Shown here piece by piece: positions 17,019 to 24,822 of a stretch of DNA of 64,000 nucleotides. The stretch comes from Planctomycetota bacterium. GTDB taxonomy: Bacteria > Planctomycetota > UBA1135 > UBA2386. The translations under genes and the position numbers were made by a program. The notes beneath the pieces were generated by a model that saw only the letters and a list, made by a program, of their open reading frames with translations, ran no database searches and was not told the DNA's origin. How positions within the stretch are numbered: the first letter of the stretch is position 1; every line of letters starts with the position of its first letter. The stretch is from assembly GCA_020638655.1 (NCBI GenBank), contig JACKIC010000004.1, forward strand, positions 62,001-126,000, written 5' to 3'.

Positions 17019-18044
17019 TCAGGCGCGCGCGCTGAAGCGCTTGCAGACCGCCGCGGTGAACTGCGCCGTGTTCAGCGTGCCGCCGAGGTCGCGCGTGCAC
17101 TCGCCGTCGCCGATCGCGCCGCGCACGGCCTCGTCGAGCATCGTGCCCAGGCCGCGGAAACCCGTGTGCGTGAGCAGCATCGCGAACGCCAGCAGCGCCG
17201 CCGAGGGGTTGCACACGCCCTTGCCGGCGATGTCGGGGGCCGTGCCGCCGGCGGGATCGAACATCGCCAGCGCGACCTCGCCGCGTTCGTCGAACGAGTA
17301 GCTCGCGCTCGCGCCCATGCCGATGCTGCCGACGATGCCGCAGGCCATGTCGGACAGGAAGTCGCCGTACTCGTTCGGCGTCACCACGACGCGGTAGGAC
17401 TCGCTGTCGAGCAGCATCTTGTAGAGCAGCGCATCGAACAGCTCGCTCTTGTGGCCGACGTCGGCGAACTGCTTCTTGACCTCGAGCACGACCTCCTCGA
17501 ACAGGCCGTCGGTGGCGCGCTGGATCGTGTACTTGCTGCTGCTGACGACGTCGCAGCCGAGCCGCTGCGCGAGCCGGAACGCGTAGAGCGCGGCTTCGCG
17601 CGCGGGCTTGCGCTCGATCACGCGGATCGAAACCGCGGCCTCGGTGCCGATGCGCCGGCCGGCGTCCTCGTAGGTGCCGCCGACGGCGATGCGGATGATG
17701 TGCAGGTCGACCTTGCCCTGGTGGCGCGTGCGCACGCCGGCGATCGACGCCACGGGGCGGTGGATCACCGAGAAGTTGCAGCGCTCGCGCAGCACCTTGT
17801 TGGGGCTCTCCTTCTCGGTCACCGTCGGGTACTTCATCGCCACGCGGTGCGTGGTGATCGCGGCCATCGCGGCATCGTAGCTGGCGTTGGCGTCGCGGCG
17901 ACGGTTCTCGAGGGAGAGGTCGACGGGGTGGAACTCGACCGCCAGCGGCAGGGCCGTGGCGACGGTGTGCACGGACTCGGAGAGTTCGGCGGAGATGCCG
18001 TCACCGAGGAACTCGGCGACGTGCAGTTTTTCGCGGTCGGGCAT
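17019..18044 (-). CDS. isocitrate/isopropylmalate dehydrogenase family protein
   Basis: About 341 residues from the ATG at 18042-18044 (a longer upstream frame lacks homology). The family motifs are clear: GDGISAEL near residue 14 for the N-terminal nucleotide-binding turn, the NEYGDFLSDMACGIVGSIGM segment near 225-244 with metal-binding aspartates, and FDPAGGTAPDIAGKGVCNPS near 265-284, equivalent to the HGSAPDIAGKGIANP nucleotide loop. The usual substrate-binding arginines look replaced (KVLRERCNFSVIHRPVAS), so it is not a canonical IMDH or IDH and may act on another 2-hydroxyacid. NAD(P)-dependent oxidative decarboxylation is expected. It is convergent with the XRE-type gene. Confidence 0.85.
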   Translation of the reverse strand: MPDREKLHVAEFLGDGISAELSESVHTVATALPLAVEFHPVDLSLENRRRDANASYDAAMAAITTHRVAMKYPTVTEKESPNKVLRERCNFSVIHRPVASIAGVRTRHQGKVDLHIIRIAVGGTYEDAGRRIGTEAAVSIRVIERKPAREAALYAFRLAQRLGCDVVSSSKYTIQRATDGLFEEVVLEVKKQFADVGHKSELFDALLYKMLLDSESYRVVVTPNEYGDFLSDMACGIVGSIGMGASASYSFDERGEVALAMFDPAGGTAPDIAGKGVCNPSAALLAFAMLLTHTGFRGLGTMLDEAVRGAIGDGECTRDLGGTLNTAQFTAAVCKRFSARA

Positions 18045-18161
18045 TTTCGCCAACCCTTTTAGCCCGGTCGCCGCGCGGGGTCCATCGTGGTCCGCGCCGC
18101 GCGCGCGTCGATCGGCGCTGCGCATCGCCGACGGCCCCGTGGGGCCGCGGCGACGCCGCCA

Positions 18162-19175
18162 TCACTTCTTGTCGGCGTCCGCGGCCTTCTTCTTCGGCGT
18201 CGCGGCTTCTTCGGTGGTGCGCTTGGTGGTGGTCGTCGTCTTCATCGCGATCGACATGTCGCCGCCGCCCATCGGGCTCGGCATCTCGATGTCCATCGCC
18301 ATGCTGCTGGTCGACTCGACCACGAAGCCGTCGGTGCGCGAGACCTTGAGCTTGCCGGCGATCTTGCCGTTCTTGATCTTCATCTTGGCCATCATCTCGC
18401 GGGCCATGGCCATCTCCGGGCTGTCCTCCTCGCCCGCCTCGGGCGCCGGCGCCTCGGGCTTCTCGACGGTGCCCTTGGCCTCGATCTCGAAGCTCGTGTC
18501 GTCGAGCTTGGCGAGGGTCAGCTCCATCTTGTTGTTGGCCTTGGTGCGGCCCGACTTGCTGTTGTCGATGCGCGTCCACGAGCCGCCGATCGCGATCGGC
18601 TTGTCCGGCAGCACGCCGAACGCGTTCTCGACCAGCGATTCGAGCGCTTGGTCGGTCAGCGACGAGGCGAGCATCTGGCCGCCCATCTGGCCGCCCTTCT
18701 TGCGGGCCGCGTCGAGGATCTCGGTGGTGCCTTCGACCTTCTCGACCTTGCCGTAGGGGGAGACCGTGGCCTTGAACTTCTTGCCGGCCAGCGACGCCAT
18801 GGCGTCACCGAGGGCGCTCATGCCGAAGCCGTCGTCCTCGGCGGGGCCGGCGGCGGAGTCGAAGGCGACCTCGCCCATCATCGGCAGCACCAGTGCGCCT
18901 TCGACGCGCAGGATGTCGACCGTCACGTCGAGCGCGCCCTTGTCGGACACGTCGGCGACGGTGATGCGCACCGTGTAGTTGACGGTGTTGCCCATGTCCA
19001 TCGCCTGACCGTCCATGTCGATCGCCTGCTCCTGCTTGGTCGACTGCACGAAGTAGGCCGACGAGCCCTTCTTGGCAGTGGTGCGCAGGTCGTGTTCGGT
19101 GCCCTGGGCGGCGGCGACCGAAGCGAGGGCGAGAATGGAGAAGAGGGGGAGGGGGCGGGAGATGAGTTGGATCAT
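18162..19175 (-). CDS. secreted hypothetical protein, DUF6263-like
   Basis: About 337 residues from the ATG at 19173-19175, which opens a signal peptide (MIQLISRPLPLFSILALASVAAAQG). The mature part is polar. It has internal beta-rich segments (NTVNYTVRITVADVSDKGAL near residue 70, FKATVSPYGKVEKVEGTTEI near 155, GGSWTRIDNSKSGRT near 220) and Met-rich helices, and it ends in a lysine-rich tail (PKKKAADADKK). The pattern agrees with DUF6263-type periplasmic proteins. No enzymatic motif is seen. A 120-bp gap separates it from the response regulator gene upstream on the same strand. Confidence 0.65.
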   Translation of the reverse strand: MIQLISRPLPLFSILALASVAAAQGTEHDLRTTAKKGSSAYFVQSTKQEQAIDMDGQAMDMGNTVNYTVRITVADVSDKGALDVTVDILRVEGALVLPMMGEVAFDSAAGPAEDDGFGMSALGDAMASLAGKKFKATVSPYGKVEKVEGTTEILDAARKKGGQMGGQMLASSLTDQALESLVENAFGVLPDKPIAIGGSWTRIDNSKSGRTKANNKMELTLAKLDDTSFEIEAKGTVEKPEAPAPEAGEEDSPEMAMAREMMAKMKIKNGKIAGKLKVSRTDGFVVESTSSMAMDIEMPSPMGGGDMSIAMKTTTTTKRTTEEAATPKKKAADADKK

Positions 19176-19294
19176 GCGAGGCGCACTGTGGCCAAAGGGT
19201 GGCACAGTACGTCGGTCCCCCCGGTGCCGTCGATGTCCGAGTGGCCGAACCTGCGGCCGCACCGGCCCGCGGGTGCCCGGCCGGAAAGCCCGGG

Positions 19295-19987
19295 TCAGCC
19301 CGCCGGGTCGAATCGCAGGCCCAGCCCGCGCACGGTGATCAGGTGCCGCGGCGCCGTCGGGTCGGCCTCGAAGATCTTGCGCAGGCGCAGCACGACGTTG
19401 TCCAGGGTGCGCACGGTGACCGGGGCCGAACTGCCGAACAGATGCTCCACGATGGCTTTGCGCGTGACCACGGCGCCCGCGTGCCCGGCCAGCAGCTTGA
19501 GCAGCTTGGTCTCGGTCGCGGTCAGTTCGACGGTTTCGCCGGCCCGTGTCGATGCCGACATGGCCCGGAAGTCGACCCGGTTGCCCGCGAACTCGAGCAC
19601 GTCGTCGCCGGCGGTGGGGGCTTTGCGGCGGCGCAGCAGGGCGTCGACGCGCAGCAGCAACTCGCGCAGGTTGAACGGCTTGGTCAGGTAGTCGTCGGCC
19701 TGCAGCTCCAGGCCGCGGATGCGGTCCTGGTCGGCCGAGCGCGCGCTGAGGATCAACACCGGGGTGGTGTCGCCGCGGGCGCGCATCTGGCGCAGCACCT
19801 CGAAGCCGTCCATGCCGGGCAGCATCACGTCGAGGATCAGCAGGTCGATGCCGCCCGCGGCCATGCGTTCGAGCGCCTTGGGCCCGGTGAACACGTGCTC
19901 GGCGTGGTAGGACTCGAGCGACAGGTTGTCGCACAGCATCTCGCCGAGGGCGCGTTCGTCTTCGGCGACCAGGATCCAGCGGCTCAT
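19295..19987 (-). CDS. OmpR-family two-component response regulator
   Basis: A 230-residue response regulator. The receiver domain (residues 1-118) has the acidic pocket VAEDERALG, the phosphoacceptor aspartate in LLILDVMLPGMDGFEVL (near residue 51), the switch serine in LILSAR and the conserved lysine in YLTKPFN. The C-terminal winged-helix domain (about 130-228) shows the OmpR/PhoB pattern LTATETKLLKLLAGHAGAVV and VRTLDNVVLRLRKIFE, ending RHLITVRGLGLRFDP. It binds DNA when phosphorylated by the sensor kinase encoded immediately upstream. The two genes overlap by four bases (ATGA), so they are translated together. The target genes are unknown, and the neighbouring secreted-protein gene is a candidate. 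Confidence 0.95.
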   Translation of the reverse strand: MSRWILVAEDERALGEMLCDNLSLESYHAEHVFTGPKALERMAAGGIDLLILDVMLPGMDGFEVLRQMRARGDTTPVLILSARSADQDRIRGLELQADDYLTKPFNLRELLLRVDALLRRRKAPTAGDDVLEFAGNRVDFRAMSASTRAGETVELTATETKLLKLLAGHAGAVVTRKAIVEHLFGSSAPVTVRTLDNVVLRLRKIFEADPTAPRHLITVRGLGLRFDPAG

Positions 19988-20970
19988 GCGACACCTCTGA
20001 GGATGGGCAGCTCGACGGTCAATTGACAGCCCCGATCGCGGCCGGCGCTGGTGGCGGTGATCTTGCCGCGGTGCGCGGTCACGAGCTCGCGCGCGAGGTG
20101 CAGACCCAGGCCGGTGCCGCCGCTGGCGGTGTCGCTGCCGCGCCAGAACGCGAGGAAGGCGTGATCGAGCTCTTCTTGGTCCATGCCGCGGCCCTGGTCG
20201 GTGACGCGGATGGTCGCGACGTCGCCGTCGGAGCTCAGCGCGACGTGCACCGCGCCCCCGGCTGCCGAGTACTTGATCGCGTTGTCGAGCAGGTTGCGCA
20301 GCACCAGCTGGATCGCGACCGGGTCGCGCAGGAACGGCAGCGACTCGGGCAGCTCGGCGCGCAGCTGCACCGAACAGGCCGCGGCGTGGCCTTCCATGGC
20401 GCCCATCGCCTCGCGCACGTCGATGGCCAGGTCGCCGGCCTGTGGTTTGCCCGTGTGGCGCGTCGCGCGCAGGCCGGCCTCGGTGAGCACGTTGTCGAGT
20501 CCCAGGCGCAGGCGCTCGGCCTGCTGCAGGCCGTTGCCGAGGTAGCGGTCCATCTTCTCGGGCGGCACGCGGCCGGTGCGCAGCGAATCGAGCAGCAGCA
20601 CCAGCGTCGCCAGCGGCGTCTTGAGTTCGTGCGTGGCGGCGGCGAGGAACCGGTCCTGCGTGCGGCGCGCTTCGTTCTCGCGCACGACGGCGACGCGATA
20701 CAGCCAGCCCGCGGCGAGCAGCACGATCGCGAAGAACGCGCCTTCGGTGGCGAACATCCAGCGCCGCGCGCGGGCCAGCTGCTCGAGGCCGACCACGCTG
20801 TCGGCGCCGAGGGCGCGGGCCGCGCCCTCGATGTCGCCGTCCTGCAGGTGGTGCGCCGCGGTGCGCAGCTCGCCGGTGGCGACGAACGCGAACACCGCCC
20901 ACCACAGCAGCAGGGCCAGGGAGAGCGCGAAGATCAGCGTGAACAGCAGGGAGGTATGCTTGCGTGGCAC
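19984..20970 (-). CDS. membrane sensor histidine kinase
   Basis: A 328-residue sensor with two membrane helices (about residues 7-31 and 76-93) bracketing a short 45-residue periplasmic loop. The catalytic part follows directly without a HAMP domain. The H-box is AAATHELKTPLATL (His114), the N-box LRNLLDNAIKYS near 210, G1 DQGRGM near 260 and G2 GGTGLGLHLA near 285. It autophosphorylates on His114 and passes phosphate to the response regulator whose start codon overlaps its stop. The small loop suggests it senses a membrane or protein signal, not a bound ligand. It starts seven bases after the stop of the 20978-22087 gene, on the same strand, so all three may be cotranscribed. Confidence 0.93.
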   Translation of the reverse strand: MPRKHTSLLFTLIFALSLALLLWWAVFAFVATGELRTAAHHLQDGDIEGAARALGADSVVGLEQLARARRWMFATEGAFFAIVLLAAGWLYRVAVVRENEARRTQDRFLAAATHELKTPLATLVLLLDSLRTGRVPPEKMDRYLGNGLQQAERLRLGLDNVLTEAGLRATRHTGKPQAGDLAIDVREAMGAMEGHAAACSVQLRAELPESLPFLRDPVAIQLVLRNLLDNAIKYSAAGGAVHVALSSDGDVATIRVTDQGRGMDQEELDHAFLAFWRGSDTASGGTGLGLHLARELVTAHRGKITATSAGRDRGCQLTVELPILRGVA

Positions 20971-20977
20971 GTGTCGG

Positions 20978-22087
20978 TCACAGCGTACCGATCCGCACCG
21001 CGAACCCGAAGGGCTTGACCTCGGTCGCGATCGGCGCGTTCGCGCCCTGGTCGTTGACGACCGTGTAGGTGCCGCGCCCGAGCGGCGCCATCGAGCCCAG
21101 CGTCACCGCCAGCGCGTCGGACAGCACCACGTCGAACGGATTGGCGCCCGGCACCAGCGCGCCGAGCTGTTCGTAGACGACGAGGCCGGCCGCGACCGGG
21201 ATGTTGGGTACCGCGAAGGCCGCGCCGGGCTGGCCCGCGATCAGCGAGCCGCTGGCGTCGGCGAGCACCAGCGACGTGGCGTCGACGCTGGTCAGCAGCG
21301 CGCAGTTCGTGCCGGGCAGGTTGTAGGGCAGCGGGCCGAAGGCGCCCTGCGTGTCGTCGAGGCCGAACATGACCACGACCGGCGAGTTTGCGCCGAGGTG
21401 ATCGCCGGTGAGGAAGTGCGCGGCGCCGGGCGCGCGCAGGCCGGTGATGCCGATCGTCGCCGGCACCGCGCTGGCGTTGATCGCGCAGCCGGCGCCGTAG
21501 TTGACCGATTGGCCGTCGATGGGGCCGCCCGTGGTGGTCACGCCGTCGAGGAACGTGTGCGCGTAGCCGGTGAAGTTGTTGTCGGTCATCGCCATCTCGA
21601 CGACGAGCCAGCCGCCGGTCGGGATCGTGATCGGCAGCGGCGCGTTGAACACGAAGTGCAGGCTGTCGTTCGACTCGCCCCACGGCTGCGGGCCCGACGC
21701 GAGCTGGTCGGGGAAGTAGGTCCACGGGCCGCTGAACACGGTCGTCAGCGGCGTGGTGAGGTTGTTGGCGAAGCGCGACTCGGGCACGGCCACGGTCGTC
21801 GTGCCGACGCGGATCTGCAGGTCGGCGATCGTGAACGGGCCAGGTGAGCCGACCGGCGGGATCGGGCCGTCGTAGCGGAACGACAACTCGGTCGCGGTGA
21901 AGGTCGCGGCGCCGACCTCGGTGGCGTCGAAGAACATCTGCAGGCGCGCGTCGTGCGCCATGAACGGCAGCAGCGAGTAGTTGGGCAGTTCGAGCGCGGG
22001 GTTGGCGGTCGCCGGCAGGGTCAGCTGGTTCTGCGCTGCGAGGCCGGCGGTCAGCGAGCAGAGGAGGATGGTGGTGCAGGTCTTCAT
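20978..22087 (-). CDS. secreted hypothetical protein
   Basis: About 369 residues from the ATG at 22085-22087, chosen because it opens a signal peptide (MKTCTTILLCSLTAGLAAQ). The mature protein is beta-rich and low in charge, with segments such as FTIADLQIRVGTTTVAVPES, GGWLVVEMAMTDNNFTGYAH and a C-terminal half that repeats the style of planctomycete exported beta-sandwich domains (GPLPYNLPGTNCALL near residue 255). I recognise no catalytic motif. It belongs to the group of large exported proteins that fill much of this window. The same-strand sensor kinase gene begins seven bases downstream, so expression of the two is probably linked. Confidence 0.7.
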   Translation of the reverse strand: MKTCTTILLCSLTAGLAAQNQLTLPATANPALELPNYSLLPFMAHDARLQMFFDATEVGAATFTATELSFRYDGPIPPVGSPGPFTIADLQIRVGTTTVAVPESRFANNLTTPLTTVFSGPWTYFPDQLASGPQPWGESNDSLHFVFNAPLPITIPTGGWLVVEMAMTDNNFTGYAHTFLDGVTTTGGPIDGQSVNYGAGCAINASAVPATIGITGLRAPGAAHFLTGDHLGANSPVVVMFGLDDTQGAFGPLPYNLPGTNCALLTSVDATSLVLADASGSLIAGQPGAAFAVPNIPVAAGLVVYEQLGALVPGANPFDVVLSDALAVTLGSMAPLGRGTYTVVNDQGANAPIATEVKPFGFAVRIGTL

Positions 22088-22216
22088 GGTCTTGGTGGCG
22101 CGGACGCGCCTCGTTTCCTGCACGCGAATCTAGATCCGTGTCACGCGTGTGTGTCACCAGCGCGTCATTCCCCGAATCTCTTTTGGGGTGCAATTCGGGC
22201 TACACTTCGCGCCGCC

Positions 22217-24481
22217 GTGATCACCTCGTTCGTCATCGTCGCGTTGCACTTCGCGCCGCAGGTTCCGCCTGCACCGGTGACCGCGTTCCTCGAGCGCCAC
22301 TGCGTCGAATGCCACGATGACGACGTCGCCAAGGGCGATCTGAACCTGCGCGCCGAGCCGGCCGACGTCGTCGCCCGCCTGTCGCGATGGAGTCGTCTGC
22401 GCGAACGGATCGTCGCGGGTGAGATGCCGCCTGCGGACAAGGACCGCCCCGAGGTGGACGAAAGGCGTAGCTTCGTCGCGTGGATCGACCGCACGCTGCG
22501 CGACGAGGTGCCGCGCCTGCCCGTCGATCCCGGTCGCGTGACCGTGCGGCGACTGACGCGCGCGCAGTGGCAGAACACCGTGCGCGACCTGTTCGGCGTC
22601 GCTTTCGACGCGTCGGGGTTCCCGGCCGACGACCTCGGCTACGGCTTCGACACCGTCGGCGACGCGCTGACGTTCTCGACGTTGCATCTCGAGAAGTACC
22701 TCGCCGCCGCCGGCGAGGTCGCGCGTGCGGCGGTCGACGACACCGACCCCGAACACCCGGTCGTGCGTCGCTTCGACGCCGAGGCGATGACGCAGCGCGG
22801 CGGCGCCGACGGCCGCCGCGGTGATCGTTTCGTGTTCTTGTCGAACAGCACGATCGAACAGCGGTTCGAGTTGCCGCGCGCGGGAACCTACCGCGTGCGC
22901 GTGATCGCCGGCGGCGACCAGGCCGGCGACGAGCCCGTGAAGATGGCCGTGCGCCTCGGCGACGGCGCGGCGCAGAGCTTCGAGGTCAAGACGCGGCGCA
23001 TGTCGCCGTTCGAGTTCACCGCGCAGTTGCAGGGCGGCGCGCAGCGCTTGTCGATCGCGTTCCTCAACGACTACTACAAGCCCGACGACCCCGACCCCAA
23101 GCAGCGCGACCGCAACCTGATCGTCGACCTCGCCGAGGTCATCGGGCCCTGCGACGCGCAGCCGGTGCCGCCGCAGGCGCAGTGGCTCGCGACGGCGCTC
23201 GCGGGCGGCGCGGCTTCGGACGACGTGCTGCGCGAGGTCGCGCGCGCGGCACTGCCGCGGCTCTGGCGGCGCCCGGTGTCGACGCAGGAGATCGAACGTC
23301 TGGTCGCGCTCGGTTCTGCCGCCGTCGCGGACGGCGACAGCGTGCCGCAGGCTGCGCGCCTGGTGTTGCAGGCCGCGCTCGCGTCGCCGAACTTCCTGTT
23401 CCGGATCGAGGCCGGTGACGTCGCCGAGGCGGACGGCGCCGCGGCGCCGCTCGGCGGTCACGTGCTCGCGCAGCGCCTCGCCTACTTCTTGTGGGGCAGC
23501 GCGCCCGACGACCAGCTGCGGCAGCTTGCCGATCGCGGCCGCTTCACCGACCGTTCGCAGCTGCTCGACGAGGTCGGCCGCATGCTGCAGGATCCGCGCG
23601 CCGAATCGCTGGCCACCGACTTCGCGGCGCAGTGGCTCGAGCTGCGCAGCCTGCCCGAGCGATCGCCCGACCCGCGCCGGTTCGCCGACTTCGACGACGT
23701 GTTACGGCGCTCGCTGCGGCGCGAGACCGAGTTGCTGTTCTGGGCCGTGCTGCGCGAAGACCGCGACGTGCGCGACCTGATCGACTGCGACTTCACCTTC
23801 GTGGACCGGCGGCTGGCGAGCTTCTACGGCCTGCCCGCGCCGGCTGCCGACGCCGGCTTCGTGCGTGTCGTGCTCCCGCCACAGCAGCGCGAACGCGGCG
23901 GCGTGCTCGGCCACGCCAGCATGCATGTCGTCACCTCCAACCCGACGCGCACCTCGCCCGTCAAACGCGGCAAGTGGATCCTGCAGAACCTGCTGGGCCA
24001 GGCGCCGCCGCCGCCGCCGCCTGGCAACGACTCGTTCGCCAACGAGGCCGCGATCGACAGCAGCAAGACGTTCCGCGAACAGCTCGCCCAGCATCGCCAG
24101 AAGAAGAGCTGCGCCGTGTGCCATGTGCGCATGGACACGCTCGGCTTCGCCCTCGAACGGTACGACCCGATCGGCCGGTTCCACGAACGCGACAAGGACG
24201 GCGTGATCGACGCCAGCGGCGAGTTGCCCGACGGCCGCGTCATCGACGGCCTCGCGGGGCTCAAGGCGGTGTTGCGCGACGATCCGGCGTTCCTACGAAC
24301 CCTTGCGCGCAAGCTGTTCGTCTACGCGATCGGGCGCGAGCCGCGGCCGATCGACCGCCTGCGCCTCGACTTCGCCGTCGACGACCTGTCGCGCCGTGGC
24401 CGCGTGACGCTGCGCGATCTCATCGAGGTGATTGTCGCCGACGTCGCGTTCACGCACCGCCGCGTCGAGGCGCCGCGGTGA
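22217..24481 (+). CDS. DUF1592/DUF1588-type planctomycete CxxCH protein
   Basis: About 754 residues from a GTG at 22217. The start was chosen because it gives a short signal-like hydrophobic N-terminus before the haem motif CVECH (residues 29-33). The usual run of planctomycete domains follows. DUF1587 is seen as VRRLTRAQWQNTVRDLFG near 115, DUF1592 around LAQRLAYFLWGSAPDD near 420, and DUF1588 around residues 565-665 with a proline run at the centre. A second CAVCH motif sits near residue 632, next to RMDTLGFALERYDPIGRF. The end is a DUF1585-like RGRVTLRDLIEVIVADVAFT. Such exported proteins are widespread in planctomycetes and often paired with DUF1552 proteins. Their reaction is not established. 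The stop codon overlaps the start of the acylphosphatase gene (ATGA-type). Confidence 0.88.
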   Translation: MITSFVIVALHFAPQVPPAPVTAFLERHCVECHDDDVAKGDLNLRAEPADVVARLSRWSRLRERIVAGEMPPADKDRPEVDERRSFVAWIDRTLRDEVPRLPVDPGRVTVRRLTRAQWQNTVRDLFGVAFDASGFPADDLGYGFDTVGDALTFSTLHLEKYLAAAGEVARAAVDDTDPEHPVVRRFDAEAMTQRGGADGRRGDRFVFLSNSTIEQRFELPRAGTYRVRVIAGGDQAGDEPVKMAVRLGDGAAQSFEVKTRRMSPFEFTAQLQGGAQRLSIAFLNDYYKPDDPDPKQRDRNLIVDLAEVIGPCDAQPVPPQAQWLATALAGGAASDDVLREVARAALPRLWRRPVSTQEIERLVALGSAAVADGDSVPQAARLVLQAALASPNFLFRIEAGDVAEADGAAAPLGGHVLAQRLAYFLWGSAPDDQLRQLADRGRFTDRSQLLDEVGRMLQDPRAESLATDFAAQWLELRSLPERSPDPRRFADFDDVLRRSLRRETELLFWAVLREDRDVRDLIDCDFTFVDRRLASFYGLPAPAADAGFVRVVLPPQQRERGGVLGHASMHVVTSNPTRTSPVKRGKWILQNLLGQAPPPPPPGNDSFANEAAIDSSKTFREQLAQHRQKKSCAVCHVRMDTLGFALERYDPIGRFHERDKDGVIDASGELPDGRVIDGLAGLKAVLRDDPAFLRTLARKLFVYAIGREPRPIDRLRLDFAVDDLSRRGRVTLRDLIEVIVADVAFTHRRVEAPR

Positions 24482-24759
24482 TGGCACGCCGGCGCCTGGG
24501 CTTTGTGGTCACGGGCCGCGTACAGGGCGTCGCCTTCCGCGCGCATTGCTGCAGCGAAGCCGAGCGGCTGCAGCTCGCGGGCTTCGTGCGCAACCGCCCC
24601 GATGGCGCCGTCGAGGGCGAGGCCGAAGGAGACGGCGCGCAGATCGCGGCGTTCTGCGAATGGCTGCACCGCGGCTCGCCGTGGTCGAAGGTCGAGCGCG
24701 TCGACGTCGGGGAACTGGCCGCGACCGGCGCGCCGCCCGGGTTCGGGGTTCTGCGATGA
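24481..24759 (+). CDS. acyP: acylphosphatase, copy A
   Basis: A 92-residue acylphosphatase, which hydrolyses acyl phosphates such as acetyl phosphate or carbamoyl phosphate in the cytoplasm. The two signature motifs are present: GRVQGVAFRAH with the phosphate-binding Arg20, and GFVRNRPDGAVEGEAEG with the catalytic Asn38. Length matches the family (about 90). The ATG overlaps the stop of the DUF1592 gene, so translation is coupled to that gene although the functions are unrelated. A near-identical copy lies at 30475-30756. The 3' end is part of a tract that is almost identical between the copies. A hairpin follows within 65 bp. Confidence 0.93.
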   Translation: MARRRLGFVVTGRVQGVAFRAHCCSEAERLQLAGFVRNRPDGAVEGEAEGDGAQIAAFCEWLHRGSPWSKVERVDVGELAATGAPPGFGVLR

Positions 24760-24796
24760 AACGCGTGCATTCGCCGACGCGGGGCCGTGCCTCGAC

Positions 24797-24822
24797 GTGT
24801 GATCACGGCCTGCCGATCACAC
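24797..24822. terminator. possible bidirectional terminator hairpin, copy A
   Basis: A perfect 8-bp inverted repeat, GTGTGATC then a 10-base loop then GATCACAC. It sits between the convergent acylphosphatase and RCC1 genes and overlaps the RCC1 stop codon (24803-24805). No T-run follows on either side, so strength is uncertain. The same hairpin is conserved in copy B. Confidence 0.45.
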